Shown here: piece by piece, positions 1 to 9,622 of the stretch
How the letters are laid out: every line of letters begins with the position of its first letter
Position numbering within the stretch: position 1 is the stretch's first letter
The notes under the pieces: generated by a model
What the model was told of the DNA's origin: nothing
Databases searched by the model: none
What the model saw: the letters and a program-made list of their open reading frames with translations, nothing else
Assembly: GCA_963934855.1 (NCBI GenBank)
Contig: CAWWAC010000005.1
Span: 16,801-80,800 of the forward strand
Source: MAG-120531 sp963934855
GTDB taxonomy: Bacteria > Bacteroidota > Bacteroidia > Flavobacteriales > Flavobacteriaceae
Reading direction: 5' to 3'
Length of the DNA stretch: 64,000 nucleotides
Made by a program: the position numbers and the translations under genes

Positions 1-1
1 G

Positions 2-1579
2 CAAATGGAGATTGCATATAAGTACTCTCCCAGACTCCCTTCAGTAATGGTTTCAAAATTGTCTAAAGAAACCTATGCGGCTTTTCAAGAAAAAATGAGA
101 AAATACAAGGGTTTTTATATTCAAAAACAAAATCTAAGAGATTATAAAACAGTTGCGGCAGCTAATGTGCTTGGTTATATTAGTGAGGTAAACCCTTGGG
201 AGGTCAAAAACTACCCTAATTACAATGCGGGAGAACTCATAGGCAAAACAGGAGTAGAAAAACAATATGAATATCTTATTAGAGGAGAAAAAGGAGTAAA
301 ATACATTCAAAAAGATAGGTTTAATAGGCTTATTGGACCATATAAATCTGGTACACATGACCTAATTCCTGTGTCAGGAACTAACATAACAATCACCTTA
401 GACAAGGCACTTCAAGAATATGGGGAGCAACTTATGGTAGGTAAAAGAGGGGCTATTGTAGCCATTGAACCTACCTCTGGAGAAATTTTAGCCTTGGTAA
501 CAGGTCCGAATTTTGATCCATCATTGTTAATAGGAAGAGAACGCTCTAAAAACTATACTCAATTGTATTATGACTCTATAGCCAAGCCCACTTGGGATAG
601 AAGTCTTTTGGCACAACCCTCTCCAGGATCTCCTTTTAAACTCATTAATGGATTGGCCGCGTTAGAGGAAGGGGTAATTGATCCAAATGAAATTATCTAT
701 TGTAATAACGGCTACTATGTTGGCAGAGATAAAAAAACCTGTCATTGTGGTGGGGGTAGGAGAAATTTACAAAGCGCCATTGCCCTTTCCTGTAATGCTT
801 ATTTTGTACATGTTTTTAAAAAAATATTTAAAAAATATCCTTCTTCAGAGGCAGGAATAGATGCCTGGGTAAAGCATATGAAAAGTTTTGGCCTTGGGGA
901 GTTTCTAGGAACAGACCTCCCAACGGGTGCTCCAGGGCGCATTCCTAATAAAGAACTTTATGACGGTTATTACGGTAAAAATAGATGGAGACCTACTTAT
1001 TTTATATCCAATGCCATTGGCCAAGGTGAAGTAGCCACAACACCCATACAATTAGCCAATATGAGCGCTATTATTGCCAATAGAGGTTTCTACTTTAGGC
1101 CTCATATTTTAAAAAAAATAGGAAATTCAACCATTCTGGATTCTCTTTTTACTTCCCCTCAACACAGTAGTGTTTCTAAGAAACATTTCACACCAATTAT
1201 TCACGGCATGCAAGCTGTTTACGAAATAGGAACTGCCAAACACTTAAAGGTAAGCGGGATTTCAATGGCTGGAAAAACAGGTACTGGTGAAAATTATACT
1301 AGAATTAACGGCATAAGAAAGCAGCTTACTGATCATTCTATTTTTATTGGGTTTGCTCCTGTAGAAACTCCTAAAATAGCCATTTCTGTATATATAGAAC
1401 ACGGTTATTACGGCTCTAGATATGCTGGATATATAGCTACTTTAATGATGGAAAAATACCTCACAGGAGCCGTGAGCAAAATAAATATTGAAAACAAAAT
1501 TCTAGGAAGTTCCTTAGAAAAAGAGTACGCCAAACCACTGAGTGGCAAAGATTTTAAAATTAACGAGTATGCTTGGTAG
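2..1579 (+). CDS. mrdA: Penicillin-binding protein 2 (5' partial)
   Basis: Class B transpeptidase that cross-links peptidoglycan during cell elongation, working with RodA at the inner membrane. The gene is cut by the left edge: the frame is open from the first bases, and the protein counted from the ATG at 5 (524 aa) already starts inside the pedestal domain, so roughly 100 N-terminal residues with the membrane anchor should lie upstream. Counted from that ATG, the transpeptidase motifs are SPFK (S209 to K212, nucleophile Ser), SCN (262-264) and KTG (424-426), in the expected order. The 3' end overlaps rodA by 11 bases, the usual mrdA-mrdB order. The identity is clear from the motifs and the RodA partner. 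Confidence 0.95.
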   Translation, partial: QMEIAYKYSPRLPSVMVSKLSKETYAAFQEKMRKYKGFYIQKQNLRDYKTVAAANVLGYISEVNPWEVKNYPNYNAGELIGKTGVEKQYEYLIRGEKGVKYIQKDRFNRLIGPYKSGTHDLIPVSGTNITITLDKALQEYGEQLMVGKRGAIVAIEPTSGEILALVTGPNFDPSLLIGRERSKNYTQLYYDSIAKPTWDRSLLAQPSPGSPFKLINGLAALEEGVIDPNEIIYCNNGYYVGRDKKTCHCGGGRRNLQSAIALSCNAYFVHVFKKIFKKYPSSEAGIDAWVKHMKSFGLGEFLGTDLPTGAPGRIPNKELYDGYYGKNRWRPTYFISNAIGQGEVATTPIQLANMSAIIANRGFYFRPHILKKIGNSTILDSLFTSPQHSSVSKKHFTPIIHGMQAVYEIGTAKHLKVSGISMAGKTGTGENYTRINGIRKQLTDHSIFIGFAPVETPKIAISVYIEHGYYGSRYAGYIATLMMEKYLTGAVSKINIENKILGSSLEKEYAKPLSGKDFKINEYAW

Positions 1580-2852
1580 TTTGTATAAAAGAAGAATAGA
1601 CTGGTTTAGTATTCTGCTTTATTTGATTCTAGTAACTATAGGATGGCTTAACATTTATTCAAGTACAGTTACTGAAGAAAATGCAGCTTTGTTTGACTTT
1701 AGTACTATTTATGGAAAGCAGTTTCTTTTTATAGGGATTAGTATTTTGGCTGTTTTGGTCATTTTTATTTTAGACACTAAAATTTTTGAACGTTTTGCAG
1801 CCGTTTACTATATAATAGCACTAATTATGCTCATTGGATTATTTGTATTTGGAAAAACCATTGCAGGAGCTACTTCTTGGTATGGACTTGGTTTTTTTAA
1901 CCTACAGCCCTCAGAAATTGCCAAGATTGCTACCGCATTGGCCTTAGCTAAATATCTAAGTGATATTCAAACAGATATAAAAAATATCACTCATGCCGCA
2001 ATTGCCTTTACTATATTGCTCATTCCTGCCTTATTGGTCATCCCACAACCAGATCCTGGCTCTGCTCTTGTGTTTTTTGCGCTTGTATTTGTCTTGTTTA
2101 GAGAAGGTTTTTCTATGAATATTTTCTGGTTGGGTTTATACGCCATCTTGCTCTTTATAAGCGTTTTAAAATGGGGTGTAAATTGGAGCATAGGAACCAT
2201 TTTAGTGTGTGGTATTATCTATTCATTATTTAAACTAAAGAAAATTAAATTATCCCTTCCTAAAATTGTAACGGGACTCATCATTTCAATTCTTTTTGCC
2301 ACTTCTGTTAACTATGTTTTTACAAATGTGTTTGAAACTAGACATAGAGACCGCTTTAGTCTCTGGCTTAGTTTAGAAAAAGACCCTTTGGTCTTAGAAA
2401 AAATTAATAGGTCTATTGGCTATAACACCAACCAATCAAAACTAGCTATTGAAGCTGGTGGAATCTTTGGAAAAGGCTATTTAGAGGGAACTAGAACCAA
2501 AGGAAATTTTGTGCCTGAACAACATACAGATTATATTTTCAGCACGCTTGGTGAAGAATGGGGATTTATAGGTACTGCTGGTGTTGTTCTGATTTTTACG
2601 ATACTTCTTTTGAGACTTTTATACCTAAGTGAAAGACAAACCCATGATTTTAACAGAATATTTGGTTATGGAGTGGTCTCTATTTTAAGCATCCACTACA
2701 TCATTAATATAGGGATGGTTCTGGGCTTACTCCCAACAATTGGAATACCTTTACCTTTCTTTAGTTATGGGGGATCTGGAATGTTGGGCTTTACCCTATT
2801 GCTGTTTATTTTTCTTAAATTAGATGGAAACCGTTTAAATGAATGGGATTAG
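1569..2852 (+). CDS. rodA: Rod shape-determining protein RodA (SEDS glycosyltransferase)
   Basis: SEDS-family peptidoglycan polymerase of the elongasome, a multi-pass inner-membrane protein of about 427 aa. Family marks are visible: the PDPGSALV stretch, the segment GGIFGKGYLEGT followed by FVPEQHTDYIF, and the C-terminal PLPFFSYGGSGM. I chose the ATG at 1569 (start MLGSLYKRR) over an in-frame ATG at 1542, because the extra nine residues lie entirely inside the end of mrdA and the SEDS family normally starts close to the first helix. It overlaps mrdA by 11 bases, so the two are probably translationally coupled. Confidence 0.93.
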   Translation: MLGSLYKRRIDWFSILLYLILVTIGWLNIYSSTVTEENAALFDFSTIYGKQFLFIGISILAVLVIFILDTKIFERFAAVYYIIALIMLIGLFVFGKTIAGATSWYGLGFFNLQPSEIAKIATALALAKYLSDIQTDIKNITHAAIAFTILLIPALLVIPQPDPGSALVFFALVFVLFREGFSMNIFWLGLYAILLFISVLKWGVNWSIGTILVCGIIYSLFKLKKIKLSLPKIVTGLIISILFATSVNYVFTNVFETRHRDRFSLWLSLEKDPLVLEKINRSIGYNTNQSKLAIEAGGIFGKGYLEGTRTKGNFVPEQHTDYIFSTLGEEWGFIGTAGVVLIFTILLLRLLYLSERQTHDFNRIFGYGVVSILSIHYIINIGMVLGLLPTIGIPLPFFSYGGSGMLGFTLLLFIFLKLDGNRLNEWD

Positions 2853-2856
2853 AAAT

Positions 2857-3402
2857 ATGGAAAAATTAAAAAAATCGATTGTAGTCCTTGGTGGTGGCTG
2901 CTTTTGGTGTGTAGAAGCAGTATTGCAAAGGCTTAAAGGCGTCTTAGAAGTAGTGCCGGGTTATGCTGGAGGAAAAGTACCTGGCACGCCTACTTATAGA
3001 GAAGTATGCTCTGGACTTACTGGTCATGCAGAAGTTGTTCGAGTAGTTTTTGACACACAACTTGTGTCTTATGAAACTATTTTAGAGGTGTTTTTAACTA
3101 CCCACGACCCTACAACACTAAACAGACAGGGAGCAGACGTGGGAACACAATATAGGTCTGTTATTTTTTACAGCAGTCCTGAAGAAGAAAAAAATGCAGC
3201 AGCAGTTATCCATAAATTAAGTCCGCTTTTTTCTACTCCTATAGTCACCACATTAGAGCCATTGATTCAGTTTTTTAAGGCAGAATCTGAACACAGGGAT
3301 TACTACAACAATCACAGCAACCAAGGGTACTGCCAGGTAGTGATAAATCCAAAAATAGCCAAATTAAAAGCCTTGTACAAAACCTTACTCAAGGACTCCT
3401 AA
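2857..3402 (+). CDS. msrA: Peptide-methionine (S)-S-oxide reductase MsrA
   Basis: Reduces the S-epimer of methionine sulfoxide, free or in proteins. The N-terminus carries the catalytic GGCFWC motif (C15 nucleophile when counted from the ATG at 2857), followed by GYAGG, HDPTT, GTQYRS and EHRDYY, which together define the family. The length (181 aa) is normal. An in-frame ATG at 2839 overlaps the end of rodA and would add MNGIRN, which is not family-like, so the second ATG is preferred. It lies four bases after the rodA stop, so it is probably in the mrdA-rodA transcript. Confidence 0.93.
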   Translation: MEKLKKSIVVLGGGCFWCVEAVLQRLKGVLEVVPGYAGGKVPGTPTYREVCSGLTGHAEVVRVVFDTQLVSYETILEVFLTTHDPTTLNRQGADVGTQYRSVIFYSSPEEEKNAAAVIHKLSPLFSTPIVTTLEPLIQFFKAESEHRDYYNNHSNQGYCQVVINPKIAKLKALYKTLLKDS

Positions 3403-3424
3403 TAGGAACCTATAAAAAAATTCA

Positions 3425-5032
3425 GTGATAAAATTCGTTAAAGACTTATTCATAGAAGCGCTATCAAAAGATCCCTCTCAGAAAAACACGTCTAGAACGG
3501 TACCTCACGGCTTTTATTCTTATGTAACTCCCAAAGAGACCAAAAACCCAAGTTTTATTCATCAAAATAAGGCACTTTACAAAAAAATAGATCCAGATAC
3601 AGACCTACTAAAAAATTCAAAATTACTGGATTTACTCAGTGGTAATAAAATCCCAGAAAATAGCCTTCCTTATTCCATGAACTATGGCGGACACCAATTT
3701 GGACACTGGGCTGGACAATTAGGAGACGGCAGGGCCATTCACCTTGGCGCTGTTAAACTAGAAAATAGTTTATGGCAATTACAACTAAAAGGCGCAGGGC
3801 CCACTCCTTACTCAAGAAATGCAGATGGTTTAGCAGTCCTCAGATCTAGCGTGAGAGAGTATTTGTGTTCAGAAGCCATGCAAGCGTTAGGAGTGCCCAC
3901 AACTAGAGCATTATCTTTATCACTTACAGGAGATCTAGTCTTAAGAGATGTATTGTACAACGGAAATACAGCATATGAAGCTGGGGCAGTAATAGCAAGA
4001 ATGGCCCCCTGCTTTATTAGATTTGGTTCTTTTGAGTTACCAGCCAACAGAGGACAAATAAACGCTTTAGAGGAATTGACCAAAGCCACTATTAAATATC
4101 ACTTCCCTGAAATTAAAACCACAGGAAAAGAAGCCTATTTAGAATTTTTTGAAATAGTTTGTACCCGCACAGCAGCTTTAATAGTGGAATGGCAAAGAGT
4201 GGGTTTTGTTCACGGAGTACTCAACACAGATAATATGTCTATTTTAGGACTTACCATTGATTATGGACCTTATGGTTGGTTAGAACCCTATGACCCAAAT
4301 TGGACTCCAAATACAACAGACGCAAAAGAGAGTAGGTATTGTTTTGGTAACCAATCAAAGGTAAGCCTCTGGAATCTATACCAATTAGCCAATGCCATTT
4401 ATCCTTTAGTAGAAGAAGCAGCACCCTTAGAAAAAATATTAGACCTATATAAAGCACATTTTGAAAAAGGCTACTGCCAAATGATGTGTAAAAAACTAGG
4501 CATAAAATTAAGAGAAGAGCATCAGAAAGAAAAGCAAGAGGTCTTAAAACTCATAGCCACATTAGAGGAGGTACTTGTACTCACAGAAACAGATATGACT
4601 TTATTTTTTAGATTACTCTCTTCATTTAATTCAAAAGCCTTTTTAGCCATGGATAAAAAAAGCCCTATTGCCAGTATTTTTGGGCCTATTTTAATAGCTT
4701 TTTACACGCCAGAAGCATTAGTAGGAATTATTAAAGAAAGTTGGGTTACATGGATTACAGATTACGCAAAACTTTTAGAAAAGCAAGGGATAAATGCCCA
4801 ACTGAGACTTAAAAATATGAATGCTGTAAATCCAAAATACGTGCTTAGAAATTATATGGCTCAAATGGCCATTGAAAAAGCAGAAAAAGGAGATTATAGC
4901 CTAGTTTCTGAATTATATGAGCTTTTGCAATTTCCCTATGAGGAACAACCATCCTTTGAAAATTGGTTTGCAAAAAGGCCTGAATGGGCCAGAAATAAAA
5001 TAGGTTGTAGCGCCCTTTCTTGTAGTTCTTAG
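3425..5032 (+). CDS. selO: Protein adenylyltransferase SelO (YdiU/UPF0061)
   Basis: SelO pseudokinases transfer AMP to Ser, Thr or Tyr of target proteins in redox homeostasis. Typical family stretches are present: GQLGDGRAIHLG, LQLKGAGPTPYSR, SEAMQALGVPTTRAL, FVHGVLNTDNMS, and the metal-binding DYGPYGWLEPYDP segment. The protein is 535 aa, rather longer than half-size fragments and near the bacterial range. It ends in ...SCSS, with Cys where some eukaryotic homologues carry selenocysteine, and the stop is TAG, so no selenocysteine is implied. The start is a GTG; no in-frame ATG lies ahead of the conserved region. It sits 22 bases after msrA, consistent with a shared redox role. Confidence 0.9.
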   Translation: MIKFVKDLFIEALSKDPSQKNTSRTVPHGFYSYVTPKETKNPSFIHQNKALYKKIDPDTDLLKNSKLLDLLSGNKIPENSLPYSMNYGGHQFGHWAGQLGDGRAIHLGAVKLENSLWQLQLKGAGPTPYSRNADGLAVLRSSVREYLCSEAMQALGVPTTRALSLSLTGDLVLRDVLYNGNTAYEAGAVIARMAPCFIRFGSFELPANRGQINALEELTKATIKYHFPEIKTTGKEAYLEFFEIVCTRTAALIVEWQRVGFVHGVLNTDNMSILGLTIDYGPYGWLEPYDPNWTPNTTDAKESRYCFGNQSKVSLWNLYQLANAIYPLVEEAAPLEKILDLYKAHFEKGYCQMMCKKLGIKLREEHQKEKQEVLKLIATLEEVLVLTETDMTLFFRLLSSFNSKAFLAMDKKSPIASIFGPILIAFYTPEALVGIIKESWVTWITDYAKLLEKQGINAQLRLKNMNAVNPKYVLRNYMAQMAIEKAEKGDYSLVSELYELLQFPYEEQPSFENWFAKRPEWARNKIGCSALSCSS

Positions 5033-5058
5033 TCCCTGCTTCTTAATTACTTTTATAA

Positions 5059-7194
5059 TTATCCTTTTATAACCGCTAACAAAGGCTTAGTGAACTTTAA
5101 TTTTAGGTCTTGAAGTACATTTACAGCCTCTTCTACATAGACATCCTTAGCCAATTCTCTGTGCCAACGATCTCTTTTTTCTCTCAAATCTGTGTCTTTA
5201 CTTAAAAGACTCTGTTCGTTGTCAAGAGACTTAAAAGTTAGTTTAGAGTCATACTTTGCAATGTTTTTAAAGTAGGTCGCTCTCTCCTTATCTTTCTCAA
5301 CTTCTAGTGCAAAATCTAAATATGAAAGAGACACTTTGTTGTTTTTTTGCTGCTCCTTTAACCATTTAGCATTCTCGTCAATAAGCGTGATTTGCTCATT
5401 TTCTGCCATTCTCATTTTGGAGTTGTAAATGGTGCTTTCAAAATCAATATAACCCTCCCATGCCTGATAAGAAGCCGCTGGAATTTTATCCCATGCCATA
5501 GGGTGATCCATATCTCTTTCGCCAATATCTAAATAAGAATACTTGTCTGGCACCACTACGTCACTAGTCACTCCTTTAAGTTGAGTAGAACCCCCATTAA
5601 TCCTATAAAACTTTTGAGTAGTTAGCTTAATAGCTCCTAAATCTCCAAACTCACTACTCCTAACAATATTATTTAAGGGAATTAAATTCTGAACAGTTCC
5701 CTTTCCAAAGGTCTGCTTACTGCCTATAACTACAGCTCTTTTATAATCTTGCATGGCAGCAGCCAGAATTTCAGAGGCAGAAGCAGACAGCTCGTTTACT
5801 AAAATAACTAGTGGGCCATCCCAGAGAATCTGGTTGTCTGTGTCTTCATACACTTCAATTTTTTCCTGACTAGACTTTACCTGAACCACAGGGCCCTTCT
5901 TAATAAAAAGGCCTGCAATATCTACTACCGTTTTAAGAGAACCTCCTCCGTTGTCCCTAAGGTCTAGAATGAGGCCTTCTGCACCTTCAGCCTTTAACTT
6001 TTCTATTTCCGCCGCTATATCTGTGGCCGCATTTCTAGAATTATAATCATCAAAGTCTACATAAAATTTAGGCAGATTAATAAGTCCATATTTATAATCT
6101 CCTTTATTTACAGTAGCTGATTTAGCAAATGTTTCTTCAATCTTCACTATGTCTCTGGTAATTGAAATAGTTCCAATACTTCCATCTACCTTTCTTACAA
6201 TAAGGTCTACTACAGAACCTTTTGGTCCTTTAATTAGTTTGATAGCATCATCTAAAGGCATGCCTACAATATCTATTGGCATTTCTCCGGCTTGTCCCAC
6301 TTTTAAAATTTCATCTCCCACCTCTATTTGTTGGTCTCTCCATACGGGACCACCAGAAATCACTTCTACTATTTTAGTTTGGTCTTTGCGCTTTTGCAAA
6401 CGAGCGCCAATGCCTTCAAATTTTCCAGACATATCCATATCAAAACGCTCCTTTTCTTCTGGTGCAAAATAGAAAGTATGCGGGTCATAAGTTTCTACTA
6501 TGCTGTTTAGGTATTGCACAAACCAATCTTTACGTTCTAGGTCATCTACATAGTCAAAATACTCTTCTAAGGTCTCTTTTGTTTGAGCTCTAGCTGCTAT
6601 TTCAAGACTTTCGTCAGACGATAATTCAAAAGCAGCATCTTCTTTTTTCTTTAAGGTTTCATTTTCTTTCTTCGCATAAAAAGTACTCAAAGTCACGTAT
6701 TTTAGCTGATCTCTCCATCTATTCCTTAAGGTCATGGAAGATTCTGCATATTCTAAAGAGTTATACTCTACCACTAGTGAATCTGTAGCTGTAAAATTAT
6801 ATGGCGTTTCTAATACTTTTTTATACAAGTCCTTAGCTTCATCTATGCGGTATACCAAACGCTCTTGAACTAAATTAAAGAAACTAATATCTACCCCTTT
6901 TATCTGATCATCTATCTGAGTTTTATACGCCTCAAAAGATTTAATATCAGTCGCTAAGAAATAGCGCTTCATAGGATCTAGACCAGAAATAAAGTTATCG
7001 TAAACCCTTTCAGAGAAAGTGTCATCTAAGGCAGTGGGCTCAAAATGCAACTTTTCCAATACATAACTAATAAGCTCCAACAATAATTTATCCTTATCTG
7101 AGGTTTCGTTTGCGGTTTTTGTAAAACTACAAGAAACTAAGGCTAGTAAAACAACAGAAAATAGTAGTATAAAATTCTTTTTCATCATCTTCAT
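5059..7194 (-). CDS. prc: Carboxy-terminal processing protease, Prc/Tsp type (S41A)
   Basis: Periplasmic tail-specific serine protease of 711 aa. The N-terminus is a lipoprotein signal (hydrophobic stretch ending LVSC, Cys about residue 22), so it is probably membrane-anchored on the periplasmic side. Order: N-terminal helical domain, PDZ domain in the middle (region with FEGIGARL and VGDEILKVG), then the catalytic part with the serine in SASASE (about residue 468) and the lysine in TFGKGTVQ, and a long C-terminal helical domain (DUF3340-like). Size and order match E. coli Prc. It stands alone on the - strand, convergent with selO. Confidence 0.93.
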   Translation of the reverse strand: MKMMKKNFILLFSVVLLALVSCSFTKTANETSDKDKLLLELISYVLEKLHFEPTALDDTFSERVYDNFISGLDPMKRYFLATDIKSFEAYKTQIDDQIKGVDISFFNLVQERLVYRIDEAKDLYKKVLETPYNFTATDSLVVEYNSLEYAESSMTLRNRWRDQLKYVTLSTFYAKKENETLKKKEDAAFELSSDESLEIAARAQTKETLEEYFDYVDDLERKDWFVQYLNSIVETYDPHTFYFAPEEKERFDMDMSGKFEGIGARLQKRKDQTKIVEVISGGPVWRDQQIEVGDEILKVGQAGEMPIDIVGMPLDDAIKLIKGPKGSVVDLIVRKVDGSIGTISITRDIVKIEETFAKSATVNKGDYKYGLINLPKFYVDFDDYNSRNAATDIAAEIEKLKAEGAEGLILDLRDNGGGSLKTVVDIAGLFIKKGPVVQVKSSQEKIEVYEDTDNQILWDGPLVILVNELSASASEILAAAMQDYKRAVVIGSKQTFGKGTVQNLIPLNNIVRSSEFGDLGAIKLTTQKFYRINGGSTQLKGVTSDVVVPDKYSYLDIGERDMDHPMAWDKIPAASYQAWEGYIDFESTIYNSKMRMAENEQITLIDENAKWLKEQQKNNKVSLSYLDFALEVEKDKERATYFKNIAKYDSKLTFKSLDNEQSLLSKDTDLREKRDRWHRELAKDVYVEEAVNVLQDLKLKFTKPLLAVIKG

Positions 7195-7323
7195 TTTTTT
7201 GAAACACCTTGGGCAGCATTAAACCCTATGAGCATCTAAGATACTGAAAACACAACTTAAAATTCTGATCAAATAAATAATATTTTGTTAAAACAAGCAG
7301 AGATTACTCCCTTATAAAAAGTG

Positions 7324-7331
7324 TATTTTTG
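7324..7331 (+). promoter_or_regulatory. Candidate -7 promoter box for surE
   Basis: The octamer TATTTTTG fits the Bacteroidota -7 consensus TAnnTTTG and lies 17 bases before the surE ATG. No clear TTG -33 element at the usual 17-23 base distance is visible, so this is a single-box match only. Confidence 0.4.
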
Positions 7332-7348
7332 AATAAAAGAACAAAAGC

Positions 7349-8122
7349 ATGAGTAGACCACTAATACTAGTGACAAATGATGACGGTATTACCGCTCCAG
7401 GCATTAGGCATTTAATAGCATTTGCAAAAGAAATTGGAGACCTAATAGTGGTGGCTCCAGACAGTCCTCAATCTGGTATGGGTCATGCCATTACTATCGA
7501 CAGCACTTTACATTTAGAGAAACTTACCATAGATAAAACTACTCCAGAACAAAAAGAATACAGCTGCAGTGGGACACCTGCAGACTGCGTTAAAATTGCA
7601 TTACAAGAAATTTTAGACAGAAAACCAGATCTCTGTATCAGTGGAATTAATCATGGCTCTAACGCTTCTATAAATGTCATTTACTCAGGTACAATGAGCG
7701 CCGCTATTGAAGCAGGTATAGAAGGAATTCCAGCCATTGGTTTCTCCCTGTGTGATTTTAGTTGGGATGCAAATTTTACAGCTGCCAAGCCTTTTATACA
7801 AAAAATTATTAGACAGGCCTTAGAAAAAGGCATTCCTACAGGCGTAGTACTCAATGTAAATATCCCAAAAACAAATGAAATAAAAGGGATTAAAATTGCC
7901 AGACAAGCAAAGGGAAACTGGAAAGAAAAATTTGAAAAACGCACTAGCCCTATGGGTAAAGAGTACTATTGGCTCACGGGAGTTTTTGACATTCAAGACA
8001 AAGGAGAAGATACAGACCAATGGGCGCTAGACCACAATTATATTTCTTTAGTTCCTACTCAATTTGACCTCACCGCTCATCACGCCATTCAAAATATAAA
8101 CACCTGGAGTCTCAATGAGTAA
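7349..8122 (+). CDS. surE: 5'/3'-nucleotidase SurE
   Basis: Metal-dependent nucleoside monophosphatase of the stationary-phase survival family, cytosolic. The N-terminus has the metal-binding TNDDGI motif (D11, D12), followed by APDSPQSGMGH and SGINHGSNASIN, which carry the remaining metal and phosphate ligands. The length of 257 aa is normal. It starts a + strand operon: the next gene overlaps by 8 bases, and lpxB follows with a further 4-base overlap. Confidence 0.95.
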   Translation: MSRPLILVTNDDGITAPGIRHLIAFAKEIGDLIVVAPDSPQSGMGHAITIDSTLHLEKLTIDKTTPEQKEYSCSGTPADCVKIALQEILDRKPDLCISGINHGSNASINVIYSGTMSAAIEAGIEGIPAIGFSLCDFSWDANFTAAKPFIQKIIRQALEKGIPTGVVLNVNIPKTNEIKGIKIARQAKGNWKEKFEKRTSPMGKEYYWLTGVFDIQDKGEDTDQWALDHNYISLVPTQFDLTAHHAIQNINTWSLNE

Positions 8123-8417
8123 TATTCAGAAACATAAAAAAGAAATTCTTATAGGCCTTATAATTGGGCTTATTTCCAACCTATTTGGAATGCTTTTATA
8201 TATCCTTATTTTCTCTCCTTTAGACTTGCAAAATACGCTACTAATAGCATTTAAAGAAGCTTACTTGGGTCGTATTATTGGGCTTGGGGCCTTGTTAAAT
8301 TTAGCCGCTTTTTTTGGTTTTTTAAAACTCAAAAAAAACCAAAGAGCCAAGGGGGTTCTCATGGGAACTTTAGTAGCAGCTCTATTTATCCTAGCTCTTA
8401 AAATTACAGGCTTATGA
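8115..8417 (+). CDS. Small conserved membrane protein between surE and lpxB
   Basis: A 100-aa protein that I do not recognise. It has a short Lys-rich cytosolic start and three predicted membrane segments (about 11-33, 53-70 and 80-98) separated by a Lys/Arg-rich loop (KLKKNQRAK, about 71-79). There are no enzymatic motifs. It overlaps surE by 8 bases and lpxB by 4 (ATGA), so its translation is tightly coupled to both. A link to lipid A or envelope assembly is only inferred from position. Confidence 0.75.
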   Translation: MSNIQKHKKEILIGLIIGLISNLFGMLLYILIFSPLDLQNTLLIAFKEAYLGRIIGLGALLNLAAFFGFLKLKKNQRAKGVLMGTLVAALFILALKITGL

Positions 8418-9526
8418 GGTATTATCTTATAGCTGGAGAAGCCTCAGGTGATCTTCACGGAAGCTTTCTCATTAAAGCCATTAAAGATGAAGATCCAAAG
8501 GCAGAGTTTAGGGCTTGGGGGGGAGATCTCATGCAAGCGCAAGGAGCAATTTTAGCCATGCACTATAAATCTATAGCCATTATGGGCTTTGTAGATGTGC
8601 TTAAAAGCCTTCCTAAAATATTTAAAAATTTAGCCTTGTGTAAAAAAGATATCACGGCCTTTAATCCCCATGCCGTAATCTTTATTGATTTTTCAGGTTT
8701 TAACCTTAGAATAGCTCCTTGGGCAAAAGTAAATGGTTATACCACCCACTATTATATTGCACCTCAACTATGGGCCTCTAGAGCAAAAAGAGTTAGAAAA
8801 ATAAAGGCCTCTATAGACCATTTATACGTCACGCTTCCCTTTGAACCAGACTTTTATAAGGCGCATTCCTATCCAGCTCATTTTGTAGGACACCCTCTTT
8901 TAGACGCTATGGAATCTATAGAAAAACCAGCTTCTAATTGGAGGGTTTCACATGGCTTAGACCCTGTAAGGCCTATCATAGCTCTGTTGCCTGGTTCTAG
9001 GAAACAAGAAATTAAAGCTATTTTACCTGAAATGGTAGCCATCTGCCACTCCTTTAAAGAGTATCAATTTATTATGGCGGCGGCCCCTGGCATTGACACT
9101 AATTTTTATACTGCTTTTATAGGAACAGCGCCCATTAAAAAATTAACTCAGGAAACCTATGCCCTGCTTCAGGAATCTAGTGCAGCACTAGTGGCTAGCG
9201 GAACCGCTACCCTAGAAACAGCATTAATTGGTATTCCGCAGGTAGTTTGTTATAAAACCCAATGGCTCACTTATGCCATAGCTAAACAAATTATTAAACT
9301 TCCTTATATTTCTTTAGTAAATCTCATTTTAGATAAAGAGGCAGTCACTGAGCTTATTCAAAAAGAATTAAATACCAAGACTCTTAAAAATGCCTTGACT
9401 GCAATTCTATCTGGCCCAAATAGAGCTCAGCAACTAAAAGATTACTTGATTTTAAAAGAAAAACTAGGGGCTGGTGGAGCCAGTAAAAGAGCTGCTGCTT
9501 TAATTGTAAAAAACACGTTTACATAG
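8414..9526 (+). CDS. lpxB: Lipid-A-disaccharide synthase
   Basis: GT19 enzyme that joins UDP-2,3-diacylglucosamine and lipid X to make the lipid A disaccharide, at the cytosolic face of the inner membrane. Family marks: AGEASGDLHG at the N-terminus, FIDFSGFNLR, FVGHPLLD, LLPGSRKQEI, and the SGTATLETALIGIPQVV segment typical of the donor-binding half. The 370-aa length is normal. It overlaps the preceding small membrane protein by 4 bases. Confidence 0.95.
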   Translation: MRYYLIAGEASGDLHGSFLIKAIKDEDPKAEFRAWGGDLMQAQGAILAMHYKSIAIMGFVDVLKSLPKIFKNLALCKKDITAFNPHAVIFIDFSGFNLRIAPWAKVNGYTTHYYIAPQLWASRAKRVRKIKASIDHLYVTLPFEPDFYKAHSYPAHFVGHPLLDAMESIEKPASNWRVSHGLDPVRPIIALLPGSRKQEIKAILPEMVAICHSFKEYQFIMAAAPGIDTNFYTAFIGTAPIKKLTQETYALLQESSAALVASGTATLETALIGIPQVVCYKTQWLTYAIAKQIIKLPYISLVNLILDKEAVTELIQKELNTKTLKNALTAILSGPNRAQQLKDYLILKEKLGAGGASKRAAALIVKNTFT

Positions 9527-9622
9527 GGAAAGTGAAAATTTTAAGCTAACTTAGGTAGAGAATATTTAAAAAAGCTAAAAATCCCCAAAAAAAAGAACAT
9601 AACCTGGTTGTAATACCAAATA

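Noticed and set aside
1542..1568. Upstream start for rodA
   Set aside because: The extra residues are translation of the mrdA end in another frame and are not SEDS-like.
4990..5032. Selenocysteine at the SelO C-terminus
   Set aside because: The end reads SCSS with ordinary Cys codons and a TAG stop; no in-frame TGA is present.
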